Positions 1 to 5,194 of a DNA stretch of 7,195 bases are shown piece after piece. The position numbers and the translations under genes were made by a program. The DNA is taken from contig CBFGLF010000088.1 in NCBI GenBank assembly GCA_965649545.1, positions 1 through 7,195 of the forward strand. The letters run 5' to 3'. The notes under the pieces were generated by a model. The model was not told the origin of the DNA. It saw only the letters and a list, made by a program, of their open reading frames with translations, and did not search any database. The stretch comes from CABHOJ01 sp965649545 (GTDB lineage: Bacteria; Pseudomonadota; Gammaproteobacteria; Burkholderiales; Methylophilaceae). Every line of letters starts with the position of its first letter. Within the stretch, counting starts at the first letter, position 1.

Positions 1-1027
1 TGAAGAACTTCATGTAGTTCGGGTCTTCCCATTTCTTGCCGATGCCGTTGTCGTAGTGGCCGAGGAAGCGGCCTTCGATGACCTCTTCCGGCGCGTTCAC
101 ATAGGATTTGCTCGAGATCAGCTGCGCTACCTTGGAGCGGTTGGCGGTGGCGTCGATATAGCGGCAGGCGTCGAGGATGGCCATGATCATGGCACGCGCG
201 GTATTGGGGTTCTTGGCGACGAAATCTGCGGTGGCGCCGAGGATCTTCTCCGGATGGTCCACCCAGATGTCTTGCGTGGTGGCGACGGTGAAGCCGATCT
301 TGTCGTAGATGGCCCGTGCGTTCCACGGCTCGCCGACACAATAGCCGTCCATATTGCCGATACGCATGTTGGCGACCATCTGCGGTGGCGGCACGACGAT
401 GGTCTTGACGTCCTTGAACGGATGGATGCCGTTGGAGGCTAGCCAGTAGTAGAGCCACATGGCATGGGTGCCGGTGGGGAAAGTCTGGGCGAAGGTGTAA
501 TCGCGGTTCTCGTTATCGAGCAGCCGCTTCAGGGTCGCACCGGAAGTGACGCCCTTTTCCTTGAGCTGGTTGGAGAGCGTGATGCCCTGGCCGTTGTTGT
601 TCAGCGTCATCAGGTTGGCCATGTCCTTCTGCTGGCCGCCGATGCCCATCTGCACGCCATAGATCAGGCCATACAGGACATGGGCCCCCTGCAGTTCGCC
701 GTTCACCAGCTTGTCGCGGATGGCGGCCCATGACGCTTCCTTGGACGGTGTGATCTTGATGCCGTACTTCTTGTCGAAGCCCATCTCGGCAGCCACGACG
801 ATAGGGGCGCAGTCGGTCAGCGGGATGAAGCCGATCTTCACTTCCGTGATCTCGGGCGCATCCGTGCCGGCGGCCCAGGCACTGTTGCGGATCTGCTCCG
901 GCACGATGCCGAGCAGGGCCGAGGCACCCATGACACCCGCGGCGCTGGCCCGGAAGAAATTGCGGCGGCCGCTATCGACCGAGGTCTCGGCAGTGGTGAC
1001 TCCAGGCTTTTTCTGGTCAACGCTCAT
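1..1027 (-). CDS. nrtA: Nitrate ABC transporter substrate-binding protein, Tat-exported (partial, C-terminus outside the window)
   Basis: This is the periplasmic nitrate/nitrite-binding component of a NrtABC (NasFED) importer. The 342 visible codons carry the family pattern: IGFIPLTDCAPIVVA near residue 65, TLNNNGQGITLS near 141, then VPPPQMVANM and GNMDGYCVGEPW, which in the family help form the anion pocket. The N-terminus has a twin-arginine signal, RRNFFR at residues 21-26, followed by a small hydrophobic stretch and a likely cleavage near AWA at 50-52. The start is supported by AGGAGA at 1033-1038, five bases before the ATG. It lies downstream of nasT and behind an attenuator leader, so it is probably controlled by NasT antitermination. 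The Tat signal argues against the related cytoplasmic sensor NasS. CmpA-type bicarbonate binding is a less likely alternative given the nasT context. The gene is cut by the window edge; permease and ATPase genes would be expected beyond it. Confidence 0.93.
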   Translation of the reverse strand, partial: MSVDQKKPGVTTAETSVDSGRRNFFRASAAGVMGASALLGIVPEQIRNSAWAAGTDAPEITEVKIGFIPLTDCAPIVVAAEMGFDKKYGIKITPSKEASWAAIRDKLVNGELQGAHVLYGLIYGVQMGIGGQQKDMANLMTLNNNGQGITLSNQLKEKGVTSGATLKRLLDNENRDYTFAQTFPTGTHAMWLYYWLASNGIHPFKDVKTIVVPPPQMVANMRIGNMDGYCVGEPWNARAIYDKIGFTVATTQDIWVDHPEKILGATADFVAKNPNTARAMIMAILDACRYIDATANRSKVAQLISSKSYVNAPEEVIEGRFLGHYDNGIGKKWEDPNYMKFF

Positions 1028-1050
1028 CTAGTTCTCCTAACGAAACATCC

Positions 1051-1102
1051 AAATAAAAAAGGCGTCCTGCTGGCGGATATGATCCGTAGCAAGGACGCCT
1101 TT
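1051..1102 (-). terminator. Intrinsic terminator (attenuator) in the nrtA leader
   Basis: On the minus strand AAAGGCGTCCT pairs perfectly with AGGACGCCTTT. Inside this, TGCT pairs with AGCA and CGGAT with ATCCG around a CAT loop, giving one long hairpin with small bulges. It runs directly into TTTTTTATTT. It lies between the nasT stop and the nrtA Shine-Dalgarno, so it would stop transcripts before nrtA unless antiterminated. The other strand has only a three-base T run, so it looks directional. Confidence 0.92.
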
Positions 1103-1125
1103 GTCCGGTGGGCCAACCCTGGCCC
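1093..1125 (-). promoter_or_regulatory. ANTAR-type two-hairpin antiterminator RNA in the nrtA leader
   Basis: Read on the minus strand, the first hairpin (1110-1125) is GGGCC, loop AGGGTT, GGCCC. The second (1093-1106) is GGAC, loop AAAGGC, GTCC. They are three bases apart. Both loops have six bases with A first and G fourth, which is the published pattern for RNA bound by ANTAR proteins such as NasR and NasT. The second hairpin uses bases 1093-1102, which also form part of the terminator's 5' arm, so the two structures exclude each other. That nasT, an ANTAR protein, lies immediately upstream strongly supports this assignment. The folds were drawn by eye, without energy calculation. Confidence 0.87.
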
Positions 1126-1135
1126 GGTATTACAG

Positions 1136-1158
1136 GGGTGTGCCGGTGAGGGCAACCC
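1136..1158 (-). other. Additional hairpin in the nasT-nrtA leader
   Basis: On the minus strand GGGT plus TGCC pairs with GGCA plus ACCC, with a single bulged C and a six-base loop CTCACC. It sits 10 bases upstream of the first ANTAR hairpin. The loop lacks the A1/G4 pattern, so it is probably not a NasT site. A shorter alternative fold at 1152-1165 (GCAA with TTGC) would compete with it. Its role is unknown. Confidence 0.45.
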
Positions 1159-1200
1159 GTATTGCTGAAAGAGCGGTGGCCTCTAGGGCCCGTTAGTGAT

Positions 1201-1776
1201 TCAGAGCAGCAACTTTGCTGCCTGGACCACTTGCTCGGCCAACGTGGCCAAGCGGATATTCTGGTTCATCGCCATGTTACGGAGCAGCCGATACGCTTCA
1301 TCTTCATCGATGCCGCGCTGTTTCATCAGCAAGCCCTTGGCTTTCTCGATCACTTTGCGATCCGCCAGTTTGCTGTTCACTTCGTTCAGCTCGTGGCGCA
1401 ACGCCTTGAATTCGTCGAAGCGGGCGATCGCTGCATCCATGATGGGCTTCAGACGTTCGTTCGTCAGGCCGCCCACGATATACGCGCTCACACCGGCTTT
1501 CGTTGCTTCGCGGATCTTGTCCGTATTGCCGTCATGCGTACACATCAGGATCGGTTTCGGCGTATTCGCCGACATCACGCAAATGTGTTCCAACGTATCC
1601 CGGCTCGGTGAATCCGTATCGATGATCACCACATCCGGTTGCAATTTCCGTACCGCATCATCCAGGTTGGCCGTATCCGTCAGGTGCGCGATCACCTCGT
1701 AGCCCGCTTCAGAGAGCGTCTGCTTCAACGGAGCCGTGCGCTCCAAGTGATTATCGACCAGCATGACCCGGAGCAT
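1201..1776 (-). CDS. nasT: Nitrate-responsive ANTAR antiterminator NasT
   Basis: This 191-residue protein has an N-terminal receiver-like domain (about 1-120), a short coiled linker (RHELNEVNSKL) and a C-terminal ANTAR RNA-binding domain. The ANTAR core is ADRKVIEKAKGLLMKQRG at 138-155, followed by DEDEAYRLLRNMAM. Order and length are normal for NasT. In the family it binds two-hairpin leader RNA and prevents termination; nitrate acts through NasS, which holds NasT inactive. The receiver is degenerate: Asp8-Asn9 replaces the usual acidic pair, Asp53 keeps the phosphoacceptor position, and the conserved lysine near position 102 is Gly. The ATG at 1776 is preferred over an in-frame TTG at 1788. 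The ATG begins directly with the β1 strand LRVMLVD, has GGGTCAGG just upstream, and follows the predicted σ54 transcription start by about 25 bases. The target leader lies immediately downstream. No nasS is adjacent. Confidence 0.93.
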   Translation of the reverse strand: MLRVMLVDNHLERTAPLKQTLSEAGYEVIAHLTDTANLDDAVRKLQPDVVIIDTDSPSRDTLEHICVMSANTPKPILMCTHDGNTDKIREATKAGVSAYIVGGLTNERLKPIMDAAIARFDEFKALRHELNEVNSKLADRKVIEKAKGLLMKQRGIDEDEAYRLLRNMAMNQNIRLATLAEQVVQAAKLLL

Positions 1777-1812
1777 TGCCTGACCCAACGGTGAATGATT
1801 CAGTCACCCATA

Positions 1813-1829
1813 AGCAACAGCTATGCCAA
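1813..1829 (-). promoter_or_regulatory. σ54 (RpoN) promoter for nasT
   Basis: The minus strand reads TTGGCATAGCTGTTGCT, matching the consensus TGGCACG-N4-TTGC. GG (1827-1826) and GC (1815-1814) are separated by exactly 10 bases, as the -24/-12 geometry requires. Transcription would start near 1802, about 25 bases before the nasT ATG. The mismatches are T and A in place of the final C and G of TGGCACG. Confidence 0.83.
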
Positions 1830-1919
1830 TCGATTTTTTTGGAAAATTTGTATGTATAAAGACAAGGGCTTAGAAAACTTATCCATGACAAGTTTATGCA
1901 AAGCGGATCGAGGATTTTT

Positions 1920-1936
1920 CGCACAATAACTGTGCG
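1920..1936 (-). promoter_or_regulatory. Probable NtrC enhancer site
   Basis: CGCACAATAACTGTGCG is a perfect dyad that fits the NtrC core GCAC-N7-GTGC. The outer bases are C/G instead of the usual T/A. Its centre lies about 126 bp upstream of the predicted σ54 start, a normal distance for NtrC enhancers. The AT-rich stretch between could help looping, but I see no clear IHF site. Assignment to NtrC is an inference from this fit and the nitrogen-related target. Confidence 0.68.
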
Positions 1937-1958
1937 CTTGCACCAAATGATGCAAGCG
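1935..1958. repeat. Inverted repeat next to the NtrC-like dyad
   Basis: CGCTTGCA at 1935-1942 is the reverse complement of TGCAAGCG at 1951-1958, with an eight-base spacer. The inside reads TGCACC-AAAT-GATGCA, which resembles an NtrC site but is one base short between half-sites. It also lies about 35 bases after the stop of the upstream minus-strand gene. No T run follows on the minus strand, so it is not a typical terminator. Confidence 0.45.
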
Positions 1959-1992
1959 TGAGGGCAGCGATCGTGGCGAAAGCAGTTTCTGG

Positions 1993-2739
1993 CTAGCGCT
2001 TCGTGAGACCGCAGCTGTGGTTGATGGCCTTACTCTGTTCGGTGTAGCCGATCAGGGCGCCCGTGGCCGTGGAATAGGGCTGTGCGAGCAGAAAGTCGAC
2101 CAGTTCCTGTTGGCGCGGGCTGATCAGCAGTGCCAGTTTTTCGATGCGGCAATCGCAGGCGCTCCCGATCGGTGCACCATCCGTTTTCAAGGTATCGGCG
2201 CAACGTTTGCTCTCCTGAGCTTTGCGCTCCGCTGGCCATGGCTGCGTATTGCGCGATGCGGAAGTGACGTCGGCACGCGTCTGTGCCAGCAGCTGATACA
2301 TGAACTCGATGCTGTGGTGCAGGTCTTTCAGCGGCTTATTGTCCGCGTTCTGCGGGACGATAGCATCGCCCTTCACCTGGTAACCATAATCCACTTCGAT
2401 GAGTCGGTTCTCCGGAATGGCGTAGCCCTGTGCGCCGAGCAGGATGCGCTTGGCCGGGTGTTGCTCGAGATAGGCGTTCACCTCGTCGAGGTCGGCTTGC
2501 GGCAGGGTCAGTTGCATCGTGGCATGACAGCCCTCGGCTTGCGAACGATGATCCTTGAACTGCAACCGGATGTTGCCGTCCTCCCAGCCATGCCGGAAGG
2601 TGGGGGCGTTGTCGAGCAAGGCCTTGGATTCGAGGGACAGTAAGCTAGCTTGGTCGGCGGCTTTATCACAAGCCCACGCGGAGGGGGTGCCTAGGCAACA
2701 CAGGAGGCTGGTGACGAACACCGATAACGTACGTGACAT
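1993..2739 (-). CDS. Exported cysteine-rich protein of unknown function
   Basis: I do not recognise a family. The 248-residue product starts with a typical Sec signal peptide: MSR, a hydrophobic core (LSVFVTSLLCCLG), then a likely cleavage after AWA at residues 21-23. The mature protein would have six cysteines (24, 71, 180, 195, 197 and 243), including a CDC pair, compatible with three disulfides in the periplasm. The middle part (about 98-125) looks β-rich and the region 136-185 helical and charged. An in-frame ATG at 2778 would add 13 residues. It is disfavoured because it is buried in a GGAGC-ATT-GCTCC dyad (2772-2784), leaves only two bases after GGAG, and gives an unusually long signal N-region. 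AAGAAG seven bases before the chosen ATG is a weak ribosome site. It follows the ABC exporter gene by 112 bp on the same strand, but no shared role can be shown. Confidence 0.8.
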   Translation of the reverse strand: MSRTLSVFVTSLLCCLGTPSAWACDKAADQASLLSLESKALLDNAPTFRHGWEDGNIRLQFKDHRSQAEGCHATMQLTLPQADLDEVNAYLEQHPAKRILLGAQGYAIPENRLIEVDYGYQVKGDAIVPQNADNKPLKDLHHSIEFMYQLLAQTRADVTSASRNTQPWPAERKAQESKRCADTLKTDGAPIGSACDCRIEKLALLISPRQQELVDFLLAQPYSTATGALIGYTEQSKAINHSCGLTKR

Positions 2740-2851
2740 GATCTGACTTCTTGGTGAATGAACTGCAGCTTGGAGCATTGCTCCGCTTTAAAGTTCTACA
2801 GGCGGCGGCGACTGCGTCGCAGGCAGACACCGACCTGGATCAAGGGGAATC

Positions 2852-4660
2852 TCAGGCGGGTTCGGCTGGTTCGTTCTGGTCGAACTGCAGGCTCGCCAGG
2901 CGGGCATAGAGTCCCGACTGGTTGCGCAATTCCGTGGGCGAGCCGGTCTCGACGATCTTGCCATGTTCCATGACGATGATGCGGTCAGCCTTTTGCACCG
3001 TCGCCAGACGATGCGCGATGATGAGGGTGGTGCGGCCCTGCATCGCCGTGTTCAGCCCTTGTTGCACCAGGACTTCGGATTCGGCGTCGAGCGCGCTGGT
3101 GGCTTCGTCCAGCAGCAAGATAGGCGCGTCCTTGAGGATGGCGCGGGCGATAGCGATACGCTGGCGTTGCCCCCCGGAGAGTCGGGTGCCGCGTTCGCCG
3201 AGGAAGGTCGCATAGCCGTCCGGCAGTCGGTGGATGAATTCGTCGACCTGGGCGGCCTTGGCGGCCAGCATGACTTCGGCATCCGTCGCATAAGGCCGGC
3301 CGTAGCGGATGTTCTCCAAGGCGTTGGCGGAAAAGATCACCGGGTCTTGTGGCACGACGGCGATCATGTTGCGCAGGCTTTCCAGGCTGAGATGGCGGAT
3401 ATCCTGGCCGTTGATGGTGATCTCGCCCGCCGTCACATCGTAGAAGCGCAGGATCAGTTGCAGCATGGTCGTCTTGCCGGCACCGGAAGGGCCGACCAGC
3501 GCGACCGTCTCGCCGGGGCGGATCTCCAGGTCGATGCCATCCAGTGCCGCCACCTGTAGCCGGGACGGGTAATGGAAACTGACCCCACGGAACTCGATCA
3601 AGGCTTCCTTGTTGTTCTTCGGCGTCTCCGGATGTGCCGGTTCCAGCACGGCCGGCGTCGCATGCAGCAACTCCAATAGCCTTTCCGTCGCGCCCGCCGC
3701 GCGCATGAGGTCACCCCAGACCTCGGCGATGGTGCCTACGCTACCTGCGACGATGGCGGCATAGAGGATGAAAGAGGCCAACTGGCCGCCCGTCATTGTG
3801 CCGTCTGCTACCTGGCGCGCACCCAGCCAGAGGACGAAGATGATGGCGCCCATGACGGCGGTGATGACGAACGCGGTCATCGCGGCCCGGATCTTCACGC
3901 GCCGGATCGAGGTCTGGAAGCTGATCTCCGTGGTGCCGCGGAAGCGGCCGATCTCGCGCTGTTCCTGGGTGTAGGACTGCACGGTCGGCATGGCGTTGAG
4001 GATCTCGCCGGCCAGGGCGGAGCTGTCGGCGATACGGTCCTGGGATTCGCGAGACAGCTTCCTGACCGAACGCCCGATGAGGATGATGGGCAGGGTCAGC
4101 ACCAGCATCAGGCCAAGGTTGATCGAGAACAGGTAAAAGCTCGTGACCGCCAGCATCACCATCCCACCGACGAACTGGAACAGGCTGCGCAGACCCATCG
4201 AGGCGGAGCTACCCACTACCGTCTGGATCAGGGTGGTGTCCCCCGTCAGTCGCGAGAGTACTTCACCGGTTTGCAAGGTCTCGAAGAACTGTGGCGACTG
4301 CGTCAGCACGCGGCTGTAGACCGCGGTGCGTAGATCGGCCGTCACGCGCTCGCCGATCCAGGACACCGTGAAGTACCTTGCCGCGACGGTGATCGCCCAG
4401 AAACAGGCGAGACCGAACAGCACCCCGAAATGACTATTGAGGCTCAGGCTATTGCTAAGCGTGGCGCTGGCCTGTTTCGGCGCCTGGCCGAAGCCGAAAT
4501 CGATCAAGTCGCGGAATGCCAGCGGCACCAGCAGCAAGGTGGCGGAAGCCGTCGACAGCAGTAAGAACGCCAGCAGCAACTGGCCGCGGTAGGGCTTGAG
4601 AAAGGGCCATAGCTTGTCCAGCGATGACAGGTTCTTCTTGGGCGCTGCGGTTTCTGGCAT
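2852..4660 (-). CDS. MsbA-related ABC half-exporter (permease fused to ATPase)
   Basis: A complete 602-residue type IV ABC exporter half-transporter, expected to act as a homodimer in the inner membrane. The transmembrane domain spans about residues 25-320, with hydrophobic spans near 27-46, 79-98, 157-175, 180-196, 261-280 and 295-312. The ATPase domain follows: A-loop Tyr364, Walker A GPSGAGKT (390-397), Q-loop Gln438, signature LSGGQ (494-498), Walker B ILLLDE (514-519) and H-loop His550. All catalytic residues are present. Length and arrangement fit MsbA-related exporters of lipids or hydrophobic compounds, but true MsbA (lipid A flippase) cannot be asserted and no substrate can be inferred. 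No strong Shine-Dalgarno precedes the ATG; the preceding bases are CCACCTGATAGATCGCCCAC. It is transcribed divergently from the small-protein cluster. Confidence 0.93.
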   Translation of the reverse strand: MPETAAPKKNLSSLDKLWPFLKPYRGQLLLAFLLLSTASATLLLVPLAFRDLIDFGFGQAPKQASATLSNSLSLNSHFGVLFGLACFWAITVAARYFTVSWIGERVTADLRTAVYSRVLTQSPQFFETLQTGEVLSRLTGDTTLIQTVVGSSASMGLRSLFQFVGGMVMLAVTSFYLFSINLGLMLVLTLPIILIGRSVRKLSRESQDRIADSSALAGEILNAMPTVQSYTQEQREIGRFRGTTEISFQTSIRRVKIRAAMTAFVITAVMGAIIFVLWLGARQVADGTMTGGQLASFILYAAIVAGSVGTIAEVWGDLMRAAGATERLLELLHATPAVLEPAHPETPKNNKEALIEFRGVSFHYPSRLQVAALDGIDLEIRPGETVALVGPSGAGKTTMLQLILRFYDVTAGEITINGQDIRHLSLESLRNMIAVVPQDPVIFSANALENIRYGRPYATDAEVMLAAKAAQVDEFIHRLPDGYATFLGERGTRLSGGQRQRIAIARAILKDAPILLLDEATSALDAESEVLVQQGLNTAMQGRTTLIIAHRLATVQKADRIIVMEHGKIVETGSPTELRNQSGLYARLASLQFDQNEPAEPA

Positions 4661-4729
4661 GTGGGCGATCTATCAGGTGGTGACGGAGTGGATGTAGGGC
4701 AGACCGTCAGGCCTGCCTGTTCGTTCATT

Positions 4730-4747
4730 TGTCGGCGTGCGCTGACA
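4730..4747 (+). other. Hairpin just upstream of a ribosome site
   Basis: TGTCGGC pairs with GCTGACA, including one G-T pair, around a GTGC loop. The last base touches the AGGAG at 4747-4751 that precedes the possible 32-codon ORF. It could affect translation or protect the 5' end of the transcript; no transcription start is known, so this is only a structural observation. Confidence 0.35.
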
Positions 4748-4758
4748 GGAGAATAGGA

Positions 4759-4857
4759 ATGCACCCGATAAGCCTGCGGAATTCATCGGCATACAGTTGT
4801 ACACGCCTCATCCCCATTTCTTTCCTTAACCTTGACTTAACAAGGAGAGCAGCATGA
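4759..4857 (+). CDS. Possible 32-residue upstream ORF, translationally coupled
   Basis: ATG at 4759 follows AGGAG (4747-4751) with a seven-base spacer, a near-ideal ribosome site. The reading frame runs 32 codons and ends in TGA that overlaps the next gene's start as ATGA. The peptide (MHPISLRNSSAYSC at the start) is basic and lacks a membrane span, unlike its neighbours, and matches no family I know. The tandem AGG-AGA codons near its end are also the Shine-Dalgarno of the next gene. It could be a leader peptide or a chance ORF. Confidence 0.35.
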   Translation: MHPISLRNSSAYSCTRLIPISFLNLDLTRRAA

Positions 4858-4931
4858 TCAAATACATAGTGGCTTGGCTACTCGGCGTCCCTGCGATTCT
4901 GCTGGTCATCATCTATTTCTTCATGAACTGA
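4854..4931 (+). CDS. 25-residue single-span membrane peptide
   Basis: The sequence MIKYIVAWLLGVPAIL continues through a hydrophobic VIIYFF to MN, giving one membrane helix (about residues 4-23) with Lys3 favouring a cytoplasmic N-terminus. AGGAG at 4843-4847, six bases before the ATG, is a strong ribosome site, which makes real translation likely despite the size. It is followed after 43 bases by the DUF3309 gene, itself with a strong ribosome site, suggesting one short operon. I do not know a named family. The gene is below the size limit of most annotation pipelines. Confidence 0.7.
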   Translation: MIKYIVAWLLGVPAILLVIIYFFMN

Positions 4932-4974
4932 TCGCCCTGTAAACCCCATCCCTGATAACAATAAAGGAGACATG

Positions 4975-5133
4975 ATGTCCATTACCACCATACTACTGAT
5001 TATCCTCATTCTGATGCTGGTCGGTGCCTTGCCCATGTGGGGCTACAGCAGCGGTTGGGGCTACGGCCCGAGCGGCGGTCTTGGCCTCATCGTGTTGATC
5101 CTGCTGATCCTCTTGCTGACTGGACGCGTCTGA
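4975..5133 (+). CDS. DUF3309 family small membrane protein
   Basis: A 52-residue protein with two hydrophobic segments (about 4-19 and 36-49) joined by a loop containing the family hallmark WGYGPSGGLG (27-36). The LLIILILMLVGALP segment also matches DUF3309. The function of this family is unknown; the layout suggests a small inner-membrane hairpin protein. Two ATGs are adjacent, at 4972 and 4975. The second is chosen because AAGGAGA leaves five bases before it but only two before the first, and because family members usually begin MS. It is the last gene of the cluster and is followed by a strong terminator. Confidence 0.88.
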   Translation: MSITTILLIILILMLVGALPMWGYSSGWGYGPSGGLGLIVLILLILLLTGRV

Positions 5134-5149
5134 CATCCGGTATGTTCTG

Positions 5150-5176
5150 AAAAAGGCCCCTTCTCGGGGCTTTTTT
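5150..5176. terminator. Bidirectional intrinsic terminator between convergent genes
   Basis: AAAAAGGCCCC, loop TTCTC, then GGGGC and TTTTTT. The GC stem is flanked by an A run on one side and a T run on the other, so it can terminate transcription in both directions. It lies 16 bases after the DUF3309 stop and 18 bases after the stop of the diguanylate cyclase gene on the other strand. Confidence 0.92.
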
Positions 5177-5194
5177 CATGGGGTTCGCCAACGC

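Noticed and set aside
56..1031. Several plus-strand ORFs across the left end
   Set aside because: They oppose the open nrtA frame on the minus strand, which gives a continuous recognisable protein.
1196..1702. Plus-strand ORF of 168 codons across nasT
   Set aside because: It lies opposite nasT, whose receiver and ANTAR domains account for the region; its composition is that of a reverse-strand shadow.
1777..1788. TTG start that would extend NasT by four residues
   Set aside because: No Shine-Dalgarno precedes it, and the ATG at 1776 begins directly with the receiver β1 strand and has a better upstream sequence.
2808..2820. GCGAC-TGC-GTCGC hairpin after the ABC exporter gene
   Set aside because: The stem is short and no T run follows on the minus strand, so it is not a convincing terminator.
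4833..4838. TTGACT as a -35 element for the small-protein genes
   Set aside because: It is only about 20 bases from the start codon, leaving no room for a spacer, a -10 and a ribosome site.
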